Assembly (NCBI RefSeq): GCF_001672755.1
Contig: NZ_LZKI01000067.1
Span: 1 to 32,151, forward strand
Origin: Mycobacterium colombiense
Lineage (GTDB): Bacteria; Actinomycetota; Actinomycetes; Mycobacteriales; Mycobacteriaceae
Direction of reading: 5' to 3'
DNA: 32,151 nucleotides
The position numbers and the translations under genes are program-made. This document shows positions 7,692 through 15,038 of the stretch, in pieces. The notes under the pieces were generated by a model. That model was not told where the DNA came from and searched no databases. It was given only the letters and a program-made list of their open reading frames with translations. The first letter of the stretch is position 1, and the number at the start of each line of letters is the position of its first letter.

Positions 7692-7742
7692 CCGGCCCGG
7701 TGAGCGGAACCCCGTCCGCCCTGCGCGCGAAGGCATGGCAGG

Positions 7743-8633
7743 GTGACATCCGTGGCAGACACATCTGAACCGACGACCGTCGCAGCGGACGACCTGCGTG
7801 AAATCGGCCTCGAAAAGGGCGCTTTGCGCTACTACGACACCGGCGGCCCGGATACCGGCCCGGTACTGCTGTTCCTGCACGGGTCGGGGCCCGGCGTCAC
7901 CGGGTGGCGGAACTTCCGCGGCGTGCTGCCCGCCTTCGCCGCCCACTTCCGGTGCCTGATCCTGGAATTCCCCGGGTTCGGGGTCAGCGACGACTTCGGC
8001 GGGCATCCGATGGTCACCGCGTTCGGCACGGTGTCGCCCTTCCTGGACGCGCTGGGAGTCGAGAAGGTGCACATCGTCGGCAACTCGATGGGCGGCGGCG
8101 TCGGCATCAACTTCGCCACCCATAACCCGGACCGCGTCGACCGGCTGGTGACCATCGGCGGCATCGGCACCAACATCTTCAGTCCCAGTCCGAGCGAAGG
8201 CATTCGGCTGCTGCAGGAGTTCGTCGAGGACCCCACGCGGCAGCGACTGGTGGATTGGCTCAAGTCGATGGTCTACGACCAGGGGCTGGTCACCGAGCAG
8301 CTGATCGAGGAACGCTGGGAGCTGGCCACCGACCCGGAAACCCTGGCCGCGGCCCGGCGCATGTACGGCAAGGCGGCATTCGCCGGGATGAACGCCGCGC
8401 TGAACGCCTCCGACCGGCCGCTGCCCTGGGCGACCATGCACAAGCTCACCGCGCCCACCCTGTTGACGTGGGGTCGCGACGACCGGGTGAGCCCACCGGA
8501 CATGGCGCTGATTCCGATGCGCACCATCCCCAACGCGGAACTGCACATCTTCCCCAACTCCGGGCACTGGGCGATGATCGAGGCCAAGGACGCGTTCGAA
8601 AGCACCGTGCTGGCGTTCCTGTCACGCGGCTAG
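7743..8633 (+). CDS. Alpha/beta hydrolase, meta-cleavage-product hydrolase type (HsaD/BphD-like)
   Basis: A 296-residue hydrolase with the complete triad: Ser115 in GNSMGG, Asp247 in GRDDRVSP and His275 in SGHWAMIE. The oxyanion region LHGSGPGVTGWRNF (45-58) and the spacing are those of C-C bond hydrolases that split meta-cleavage products, such as HsaD in cholesterol breakdown and BphD in biphenyl breakdown. An extradiol dioxygenase of the matching type lies about 5.5 kb away, which supports this role. The start is GTG 7743; a GTG at 7752 is possible and no clear Shine-Dalgarno decides between them. It may instead act on a different ester or diketone. Confidence 0.85.
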   Translation: MTSVADTSEPTTVAADDLREIGLEKGALRYYDTGGPDTGPVLLFLHGSGPGVTGWRNFRGVLPAFAAHFRCLILEFPGFGVSDDFGGHPMVTAFGTVSPFLDALGVEKVHIVGNSMGGGVGINFATHNPDRVDRLVTIGGIGTNIFSPSPSEGIRLLQEFVEDPTRQRLVDWLKSMVYDQGLVTEQLIEERWELATDPETLAAARRMYGKAAFAGMNAALNASDRPLPWATMHKLTAPTLLTWGRDDRVSPPDMALIPMRTIPNAELHIFPNSGHWAMIEAKDAFESTVLAFLSRG

Positions 8634-8637
8634 CGGC

Positions 8638-8681
8638 GATCGCGCGCGCGGCGAAGCCGGACCACGCCGGTCGGCGCGATC
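8638..8681. terminator. Possible bidirectional terminator between convergent genes
   Basis: GATCGCGC (8638-8645) and its complement GCGCGATC (8674-8681) bracket the gap between the hydrolase stop and the stop of the convergent NTF2-like gene, with a smaller inner CCGG/CCGG stem. There is no U tract. The position suits a two-way terminator. Confidence 0.35.
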
Positions 8682-9156
8682 AGCTCTGTCCCGCAAGGCC
8701 TTTCGTCAACAGGGCGAGCGCGTCGGGGTTGCCGTCGAGCGCTCGGCTGGTGCGGGTGGCGATCTGCCAGCGGTCGTCGATGCGGCGCAGCGCGAAATGG
8801 TGTGCGGTGGCCCGCCACACGCGATAGCCGTCGCCGTCGCGGACCAGCACCAGGGATTCGCATACCGCCACCGCCTCGTCACCGTCGACCGTGACGACAC
8901 ACGGCCCGAGGAAGTGCGAGCAGCCCTTGGCCACCAACTTCTGGTGGGCCTGCGAGCTGATCATCGCGTGGACGTCGGCGCGGCTTTCCATGCGCCAGCC
9001 GTCGACGTCGTACACGCCGTCGCTCGCCCACAGGCCCGCGGCGGCGTCGGCGTCGCCGGCGTCGACCGCGGGGCCGTACGAGGCGATCAGGCGGGCGATG
9101 TCGCGCTCGTCCTCGAGCCGGCGCAGGCGGGTCAGCACCTCGTCGATGGCGGTCAT
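8680..9156 (-). CDS. NTF2/SnoaL-like protein at the end of the BVMO operon
   Basis: A 158-residue protein with the SnoaL-type layout: helix RLRRLEDERDIARLIASYGPAVD, then DADAAAGLWASDGVYDVDGW, with final strands VWRATAHHFALRRIDDRW and QIATRTSRAL. The start at 9156 has AGGAG a few bases upstream. It is the last gene of the operon BVMO-SDR-SDR, only 10 bp after the mycofactocin-type SDR. NTF2-fold proteins in such operons can be isomerases, hydratases or dehydratases; Delta5-3-ketosteroid isomerase shares this fold. The catalytic residues of that enzyme cannot be placed with confidence here, so only the fold is claimed. Confidence 0.8.
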   Translation of the reverse strand: MTAIDEVLTRLRRLEDERDIARLIASYGPAVDAGDADAAAGLWASDGVYDVDGWRMESRADVHAMISSQAHQKLVAKGCSHFLGPCVVTVDGDEAVAVCESLVLVRDGDGYRVWRATAHHFALRRIDDRWQIATRTSRALDGNPDALALLTKGLAGQS

Positions 9157-9166
9157 GGTGTTCTCC

Positions 9167-10012
9167 TCATCGCTGGGTGGCCCCGGCGTCGACGGGCAGG
9201 ACGATCGCGGTGATGTAGCGCGCCTCGTCGGAGGCCAGGAACAGCGCGGCGTTGGCCACGTCCACCGCGTCCACCCACGGGACCGCGAGCATGTTCATCG
9301 AGCGGGCCGCCTCAGCGAATTCAGCGCGCGTGGGCGGGCGGTCCAGGTCGGGCCGAAACGCGGTGCTGACCACGTCGTTGTGGATCATCGGCGTGTCGAC
9401 ATTGGTCGGGCTGACGCAGTTGACCCGAACATTGTGTGGCGCAAGCTCATTGGCCATGCTGCGCATCATGCCGATCACGCCGTGCTTGGCGGCGGTGTAG
9501 TGCGCGACGCCGACCAGCCCGCGCAGGCCCGCGATGGAGCTCGTCAGGATCATCGACCCCGCCCCGCGCGCGATCAGGTGCGGCGTGGTCGCGCGGCAGG
9601 TGTGCCACACGCCGGTGAGGTTGACGTCGAGCATGGTGCGCCAGGCGTTTTCGTCCAGCTCCACGGCCATGCCGCGCGAGGTGATACCCGCGGTCGCACA
9701 GACCACGTCCAGACCACCGAACTGCTGGACACCGCGATCGGTGGCGGCCTGCATGCCGGACAGGTCGCGCACGTCCACGATTTCGGTGTGCACGCGCGCA
9801 CCGGCCTCGGCGACCAATGCGGCCGTCTTTTCGAGGTCGGCCGGGGTGCTGTGCGGGATGGTCACCGTGTCGACCGGACCACACACGTCGAGCGCGACGA
9901 CGTCGGCGCCCTCCTGCGCGAACCGCACCGCTTGCGCGCGGCCGATCCCGCGCGCCGCGCCGGTGATCAGGGCGACCTTCCCTGTTAGACGCCCTTCGGC
10001 CGTCATGGTCAT
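9167..10012 (-). CDS. Mycofactocin-coupled SDR family oxidoreductase
   Basis: A 281-residue SDR with cofactor motif TGAARGIG (17-24) and catalytic Ser159 region, Tyr172 and Lys176 (YTAAK). It carries the marks of the mycofactocin-associated subfamily: an insert between strand 2 and helix 3 (VDTVTIPHSTPADLEKTAALV) and an end resembling YITAIVLPVDAGATQ. Enzymes of this group hold NAD tightly and pass electrons to the peptide-derived cofactor mycofactocin while oxidising alcohols. The usual NAG motif is TAG here. Start ATG 10012 overlaps the stop of the preceding SDR as ATGA, showing translational coupling. In context it probably oxidises an alcohol to the ketone used by the BVMO, or a product of that enzyme. 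Confidence 0.9.
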   Translation of the reverse strand: MTMTAEGRLTGKVALITGAARGIGRAQAVRFAQEGADVVALDVCGPVDTVTIPHSTPADLEKTAALVAEAGARVHTEIVDVRDLSGMQAATDRGVQQFGGLDVVCATAGITSRGMAVELDENAWRTMLDVNLTGVWHTCRATTPHLIARGAGSMILTSSIAGLRGLVGVAHYTAAKHGVIGMMRSMANELAPHNVRVNCVSPTNVDTPMIHNDVVSTAFRPDLDRPPTRAEFAEAARSMNMLAVPWVDAVDVANAALFLASDEARYITAIVLPVDAGATQR

Positions 10013-10824
10013 GTCGTCTTCTGGGTCAGGCCGGCGTCCACGACGAGCTGGGTGCCGGTGATGTAGCGGGCTGCGTCGGAGGCCAGGAACAGCACGGCGT
10101 TGGCGATGTCGACAGGCTCGACCCAAGGCACCGGGAGCAGGTTGCGCGCCTGCAGCACCTCGGCCGCATCGGCTGCGGTCGGGTTGTCCAGGTCCGGCCG
10201 CAACCGCCGAAAGGTGTTCTCGTTCAGCACCATTGGCGTGGCCACCGGGCCGGGGTGCACGGTGTTGACCCGGATGCCGCGCGGGCCGAGCTCGTTGGCC
10301 AGGGTGCGCGCCAGGCCCACCACCGCGTGCTTGCTGGCGGTGTAGTGCGCGGTGTTGGGCAGCCCACGAAGCCCGCTGGTGGAGCTGATGATGACGACCG
10401 AGCCACCCTGATCACCTTCCGGATCGACCATGTGCGGCACACTCGCCCGGACCGTGTGCCAGACGCCGGTGAGGTTGATGTCGAGCGTGCGCTGCCACAC
10501 CTGGGGGTCGAGTTCCCAGGAAGGTGCGCCGGGCAGGTGGACCCCGGCGTTGGCCACCACGACGTCGAGGCGGCCCAGCGCGGCGACACCGGCATCCACG
10601 GCGGCCGTCATCGCCTCGAGGTCGCCGACGTCGGCCAGGCCGGTCACGCACCGTCGGCCGCGGTCCTCGACTCCCTGTGCGGTGTCGCGCAGCTCGTCGG
10701 CCGCGGTGTCGGCGTCGAGCGCGATCACGTCCGCGCCCTCGTCGGCGAAGCGCGCGCAGTGCACCCGCCCGGTGCCTTTGGCGGCGCCGGTGACTACGAC
10801 GACCTTGTTCAGCAATCCCGTCAT
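10009..10824 (-). CDS. SDR-family oxidoreductase (mycofactocin-type relative)
   Basis: A 271-residue SDR with TGAAKGTG (12-19), ANAG (91-94), catalytic Ser148, Tyr161 and Lys165 (YTASK), and an end RYITGTQLVVDAGLTQK. It resembles its neighbour closely from the NLTGVWHT segment onward, suggesting an old duplication, but lacks most of the mycofactocin-type insert. Start ATG 10824 overlaps the BVMO stop (ATGA) and its own stop overlaps the next SDR start in the same way. The tight coupling indicates that all act on one substrate chain, probably at different hydroxyl groups. The cofactor is likely NAD(H), since Asp37 follows strand 2. Confidence 0.9.
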   Translation of the reverse strand: MTGLLNKVVVVTGAAKGTGRVHCARFADEGADVIALDADTAADELRDTAQGVEDRGRRCVTGLADVGDLEAMTAAVDAGVAALGRLDVVVANAGVHLPGAPSWELDPQVWQRTLDINLTGVWHTVRASVPHMVDPEGDQGGSVVIISSTSGLRGLPNTAHYTASKHAVVGLARTLANELGPRGIRVNTVHPGPVATPMVLNENTFRRLRPDLDNPTAADAAEVLQARNLLPVPWVEPVDIANAVLFLASDAARYITGTQLVVDAGLTQKTT

Positions 10825-12431
10825 CGTTCGATTAAATCGAAGCCCCGGTAGCCGGTCTCGGCCACCTCGGCGCAGATGTCGTTGTAGGTGGCGAATCCTC
10901 CGACGAACAGCATGAAGCCCCTTGGCTTTCCGGGCACGTTCGCGCCCATGTACCACGAGTTCGCCTTGGTGAACAGCGTCGTCTCGGCACGCCGGGCGCA
11001 TTCGGCGCCCCAGCCGTCGACGCTGTCCACGGTGGCTTCGATGCCCGCATACCCGTGGTCGTCGAGGTAATTGATGGCCTGGGCGATCCAGTTCACCTGG
11101 GCCTCGGCGTGCAGCACCATGTTGGCCAGCACGGCGGGCGCTCCCGGGCCCGAGATCAAGAACAGGTTGGGGAAGCCGTCCACACCCAGGCCGAGATAGG
11201 TGCGGGGTCCGTGCGCCCAGTCCTCACGCAGCGTCGCGTCGCCGCGTCCGACGATGTCGATGCTGTCCAGCGCCCCGGTCATCGCATCGAAACCCGTTGC
11301 CAGCACGATCATGTCAACATCGTAGTGCGCGTCACCTGCGTTGATGCCCGCGGCGTCGATCGATTCGATCGGCGCGTTGCGGACACTGATCAGCGACACG
11401 TTGGGCCGGTTGAATGTCTGAAAGTAGTTGCTGTCGGTGCAGATTCGCTTGGTTCCGATCGGATGGTCGGTGGGAATCAGCAGATCGGCGAGGGCCGGAT
11501 CGTCGATGACGGCCCGGAGTTTGTCCTCGTAGAACCTGCGGGCCTCTTCGTTCGCCTCCAGATCGGTCATCTGGTCCGGGAACGTCTTCGAGAACAGCAC
11601 ACCACCCAACTGCCAACGCTTTTCGAACGCCGCGCGTCGCTCCTCGGGTGTGAACTGCATCGTCGGCTTCGGGGCGGTGAGGTGCGGTGAACCGCCGCCG
11701 CTGCGCCACGACAGCGCACGCCGCTGCGGATAATTCGCCTTGATCTCGTCGAGTTCCTCAGCGGACAACGGCCTGTTGCCGGCCGGGACGCTGTAGTTGG
11801 GGGTGCGCTGAAAGACGTACAGGTGTGCGGCCTGCTCGGCGATGATCGGAATCGATTGAATGCCAGACGATCCGGTGCCGATGACCGCCACCCGTTTACC
11901 GGTGAAGTCGACGGGTTGGCGCGGCCAGTGCGCGGTGTGGTAAACCTCGCCCGCAAAGGTTTCCAGGCCGGTGAAGTCCGGCGTCAGCGCGGCCGACAGC
12001 GGGCCGGTCGCCATCAGGCAGAACCTGGCCGAAAGCCGTTGGCCTGCATCGGTAATGACCGTCCAGCGCAATGCCGGTTGGTCGAGTGTCGCGGAAACCA
12101 CGCGGGTGCGCAGCGCGATGTCAGGGCGCAGGTCGAGCTTGTCGGCCACCCAGTTCAGATACGCCAGGATCTCGGCCTGGGTGGCATACCGTTCGGTCCA
12201 GTTCCACTCCCGCTGGAGCTCGTCGGAGAACGAGTAGCAGTAGTCGACGCTCTCGACGTCGCAGCGGGCACCCGGATACCGGTTGTAGTACCAGGTCCCG
12301 CCTACCTCGGGGGCGGCCTCGAGCACCCGCACCGAGAGGCCTTGGCTGCGCAGTTTGTACAGGGCGTACAGGCCGGCGAACCCCGCGCCGACCACGACGA
12401 CATCGAGAGGCTGTTGGCCGGGAGCGTTCAC
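10821..12431 (-). CDS. Baeyer-Villiger monooxygenase, type I (CHMO/PAMO size class)
   Basis: A 536-residue FAD/NADPH monooxygenase. Two Rossmann motifs, GAGFAG (15-20) and GTGSSG (185-190), flank the BVMO fingerprint FAGEVYHTAHWP (159-170), matching FxGxxxHxxxW[P/D]. KRICTDSNYFQTFNRPNV resembles the active-site Arg region and following loop of phenylacetone and cyclohexanone monooxygenases. It inserts oxygen next to a ketone to give an ester or lactone. It leads an operon with two SDRs and an NTF2-like gene, coupled by ATGA overlaps, and diverges from the ferredoxin/HsaA-like operon. A cyclic or side-chain ketone, perhaps steroid-like, is a reasonable guess. Family assignment is firm. Confidence 0.93.
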   Translation of the reverse strand: MNAPGQQPLDVVVVGAGFAGLYALYKLRSQGLSVRVLEAAPEVGGTWYYNRYPGARCDVESVDYCYSFSDELQREWNWTERYATQAEILAYLNWVADKLDLRPDIALRTRVVSATLDQPALRWTVITDAGQRLSARFCLMATGPLSAALTPDFTGLETFAGEVYHTAHWPRQPVDFTGKRVAVIGTGSSGIQSIPIIAEQAAHLYVFQRTPNYSVPAGNRPLSAEELDEIKANYPQRRALSWRSGGGSPHLTAPKPTMQFTPEERRAAFEKRWQLGGVLFSKTFPDQMTDLEANEEARRFYEDKLRAVIDDPALADLLIPTDHPIGTKRICTDSNYFQTFNRPNVSLISVRNAPIESIDAAGINAGDAHYDVDMIVLATGFDAMTGALDSIDIVGRGDATLREDWAHGPRTYLGLGVDGFPNLFLISGPGAPAVLANMVLHAEAQVNWIAQAINYLDDHGYAGIEATVDSVDGWGAECARRAETTLFTKANSWYMGANVPGKPRGFMLFVGGFATYNDICAEVAETGYRGFDLIER

Positions 12432-12552
12432 AAGCAGTCACCGTAGGGCCTTGCGCAGCGCGGGCCGCCGTCCCTCCCGATCACCGGACGGTTCGGGTGA
12501 GTTCTCCCGGCCACCGGGCGCGCGCGCCCGCCGCCCGGCGCTCATCGCCGAC

Positions 12553-12564
12553 CATCGGCCGATG
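12553..12564. repeat. 12-bp palindrome covering the ferredoxin start codon
   Basis: CATCGGCCGATG is a perfect palindrome whose last three bases are the chosen ATG. The divergent intergenic region 12432-12561 also holds GGGCGCGCGCGCCC (12516-12529). Both may be accidents of high GC, or parts of the control region shared by the two divergent operons. Confidence 0.25.
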
Positions 12565-12840
12565 CCGGAAGTCGCACATGTCAACGTCGATCTGGACGGC
12601 CGGCGGCATCGTCTGCGCTGGCCGCAGGGACAAACTTTGGTCGAGACACTGCTGGACGCGGGGATCGCCGTGCCGCACTCGTGCCGGCAGGGCAGCTGCG
12701 GTTCGTGCGTGGCGACCGTGATCGCCGGGCGGGTCGACATGGCCCCGTGCGACGTCTTGGACGCCGCCGACCTCGACGATGGCCTGATTCTCGCCTGCGA
12801 GGCGAGGGCGGCCGGCGCCGATGTTCACGTCGAATTCTGA
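12562..12840 (+). CDS. Stand-alone plant-type 2Fe-2S ferredoxin (KshB/PaaE C-terminal domain type)
   Basis: A 92-residue protein with Cys41, Cys46, Cys49 (CRQGSCGSC) and Cys79 (LILACEA), the CX4CX2C...C pattern of plant-type ferredoxins. The stretch GRVDMAPCDVLDAADLDDGLILAC matches the C-terminal ferredoxin domain of oxygenase reductases such as KshB and PaaE, but here it stands alone without flavin and NAD domains. No clear Shine-Dalgarno precedes ATG 12562. It reads toward the HsaA-like gene 90 bp downstream and probably donates electrons to an oxygenase, possibly the KshA-like enzyme at 29 kb or a P450 elsewhere. It might be the remnant of a larger reductase, but upstream sequence shows no trace of one. 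Confidence 0.85.
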   Translation: MPEVAHVNVDLDGRRHRLRWPQGQTLVETLLDAGIAVPHSCRQGSCGSCVATVIAGRVDMAPCDVLDAADLDDGLILACEARAAGADVHVEF

Positions 12841-12929
12841 TTGCCGGTGTCCGCTCATCGGGATTTCCTTTGGGACGGCCCGGATCTGCGGTAGACCATT
12901 ACTAAGCCCACTCACGTAAGGACAACGAT

Positions 12930-14114
12930 ATGAGCGACCGGGTACTCGACCGGGTAGTGGCCATGGCCGACCAGTTGCGCGACCAAGCCGCCGAAGCCGA
13001 ACGGATCGGGCGGCTCACCGACGACACCGTCAAGCTGATGAAGGGCGCCGGCCTGATCCGGCTGCTGCAGACCAAGCAATACCAAGGCTTCGAGGTTCAC
13101 CCCCGCGAGTTCGCCGAGACGACGATGGCCACCGCGGCGCTGGACCCGGCGGCCGGCTGGATCGTCGGCGTGGTGGGTGTGCACCCCTACCAATTGGCCT
13201 ACGCGGACCCAAAGGTCGCGGCCGAGATCTGGGCCGACGACGTGGACACCTGGATGGCCTCCCCCTACGCGCCGCAGGGCGTGGCCAAGCCCGTCGACGG
13301 CGGCTACCTCTTCAACGGCCGCTGGCAGTTCAGTTCGGGCACCGACCACTGTGACTGGATCATCCTGGGCGCCATGCTCGGCGACGAGAAGGGCATCCCG
13401 CTGATGCCGCCGCAGATGCTGCACATGATCCTGCCGCGCAAGGACTACGAGATCGTCGAGGACTCGTGGAACGTGGTGGGGCTGCGCGGAACCGGCTCGA
13501 AGGACGTCATCGTCTCCGACGCGTTCGTGCCCAGCTACCGGACCATGGATGCGACCAAGGTGATGGACGGAACCGCCCAGCGGGAGGCCGGCATGACCGA
13601 GCCGCTGTACCTGATGCCGTGGTCGACGATGTTCCCGCTGGGCATCTCGGCGGCGACCATCGGGATCGCCGAGGGGGCGCTGGCCGCGCACCTCGACTAT
13701 CAGCGCGCGCGCGTTGGCGCCACCGGGACCGCGATCAAGGACGACCCCTACGTCATGCACGCGATCGGCGAGGCGGCCGCCGACATCAACGCCGCCCGCC
13801 AGGAGCTGCTGGCCAACGCCGACCGCATTTACGACATGGTCGCGGCCGGCAAGGAGGTGTCGTTCGCCGACCGGGCGGCCGGGCGCCGGACGCAGGTGCG
13901 CGCGGTGTGGCGCGCGGTGTCCGCGGTCGACGAGATCTTCGCCCGCTCGGGCGGCAACGCGGCGAGAATGGACAAGCCGCTGCAACGGTATTGGCGTGAT
14001 GTGCACGTCGGGCAGATGCATGCCATCCACGTCCCCGGCACCACCTATCACGCGTCGGCGCTGAGTTCGATCGGCATCGACCCGCCCGAGGGTCCGCTGC
14101 GGGCCCTGATCTGA
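12930..14114 (+). CDS. HsaA-like flavin-dependent monooxygenase (acyl-CoA dehydrogenase fold)
   Basis: A 394-residue protein, the length of HsaA, the oxygenase part of 3-hydroxy-9,10-secoandrosta-1,3,5(10)-triene-9,17-dione monooxygenase. The segments AALDPAAGWIVGVVGVHPYQLA, GGYLFNGRWQFSSGTDHCDWIILG and SWNVVGLRGTGSKDV are characteristic of this class-D flavin hydroxylase family. Such enzymes take reduced flavin from a partner reductase (HsaB) and ortho-hydroxylate a phenol to a catechol. No HsaB-like gene is seen in the window. ATG 12930 follows GTAAGGAC a few bases upstream. The extradiol dioxygenase gene starts 15 bp downstream, the logical next step. It is probably a paralogue of the main cholesterol HsaA, so the natural phenol may differ. 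Confidence 0.9.
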   Translation: MSDRVLDRVVAMADQLRDQAAEAERIGRLTDDTVKLMKGAGLIRLLQTKQYQGFEVHPREFAETTMATAALDPAAGWIVGVVGVHPYQLAYADPKVAAEIWADDVDTWMASPYAPQGVAKPVDGGYLFNGRWQFSSGTDHCDWIILGAMLGDEKGIPLMPPQMLHMILPRKDYEIVEDSWNVVGLRGTGSKDVIVSDAFVPSYRTMDATKVMDGTAQREAGMTEPLYLMPWSTMFPLGISAATIGIAEGALAAHLDYQRARVGATGTAIKDDPYVMHAIGEAAADINAARQELLANADRIYDMVAAGKEVSFADRAAGRRTQVRAVWRAVSAVDEIFARSGGNAARMDKPLQRYWRDVHVGQMHAIHVPGTTYHASALSSIGIDPPEGPLRALI

Positions 14115-14129
14115 GCAGGAGACGCATCC

Positions 14130-15038
14130 GTGAGCGATCTGAAAAGCCTGGGCTACATCACCATTTCGACCAACGACATCGACCGCTGGCGGCAGTTCGC
14201 CTTCGGGGTGCTGGGTTTCGCCGAGGGCAAGGGCCCCGACCCGTCGGCGCTGTACCTGCGGATGGACGAGCGGGCGGCCCGGCTCATCGTGGTGCCCGGT
14301 GAGACCGACCGGGTGCTGACCGTCGGCTGGGAAGTGCGCGATCACCCGGCGTTGCAGCGCGTGCAGGCCACGCTGGACGGCGCAGGCGTGGCGTACAAAC
14401 AGCTGTCCCCCGACGAGGCCGAGGCCCGCCGCGTCGAAGAGGTGATCACGTTCGAGGATCCCGCCGGCACCACGCTGGAGGTGTTCCACGGCGCCGTGCT
14501 CGACCACAGCCCGGTGGTCACGCCGTTCGGTGCGAAGTTCGTCACCGGCGACCAGGGCATGGGCCACGTGGTGATGCCGGCCACCGATCCCAACGGGCTC
14601 TTCGACTTCTACACCGAGGTCCTGGGCTTCCGCGCCCGCGGCGCGTTCCGGGTGCCGCTGCCCAAAGAGTTCGGCCCGGTGCGGGTTCGGTTCCTGGGCA
14701 TCAACGAACGCCACCACAGCCTGGCGATCGTGCCGGCCGCGCACCAACGCGACCCGCGGCTGGTTCACATCATGGTGGAGGTCGACACCCTGGACGCCGT
14801 CGGGCAGGCGCTGGACCGGGTCAACGCCGAGGGCTTCCAGCTGTCGTCCACCCTGGGCCGGCACACCAACGACAAGATGGTCTCGTTCTACGTCCGCGCA
14901 CCCGGTGACTGGGATATCGAATTCGGCACCGAGGGGATGCGGGTAAACGAAACCTATTACACCGCAGAGGAAATCACCGCCGACAGTTACTGGGGCCACC
15001 AGTGGGTCGGTGAAATGCCCGCGGCCATGCGGCTGTGA
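14130..15038 (+). CDS. HsaC/BphC-like extradiol catechol dioxygenase
   Basis: A 302-residue two-domain type I extradiol dioxygenase. The Fe(II) ligands are visible: His146 (GMGHVVM), His213 (RLVHIMVEV) and Glu264 (DWDIEFGTEG). His195 (ERHHSLA), His245 (GRHTND) and Tyr254 fit the second-shell residues known in BphC. It cleaves a catechol next to its hydroxyls. HsaC acts on 3,4-DHSA in steroid breakdown, and the upstream HsaA-like gene supplies such a catechol. GTG 14130 has CAGGAGA upstream. Its stop overlaps the next start as GTGA. The family is certain; a steroid substrate is likely but not shown. Confidence 0.93.
   Translation: MSDLKSLGYITISTNDIDRWRQFAFGVLGFAEGKGPDPSALYLRMDERAARLIVVPGETDRVLTVGWEVRDHPALQRVQATLDGAGVAYKQLSPDEAEARRVEEVITFEDPAGTTLEVFHGAVLDHSPVVTPFGAKFVTGDQGMGHVVMPATDPNGLFDFYTEVLGFRARGAFRVPLPKEFGPVRVRFLGINERHHSLAIVPAAHQRDPRLVHIMVEVDTLDAVGQALDRVNAEGFQLSSTLGRHTNDKMVSFYVRAPGDWDIEFGTEGMRVNETYYTAEEITADSYWGHQWVGEMPAAMRL

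Noticed and set aside
12912..14999. Very long open frame on the minus strand opposite the HsaA- and HsaC-like genes
   Set aside because: It is antisense to two genes with complete catalytic motifs; its product is Arg/His/Gly-rich with no domain, a typical high-GC shadow.
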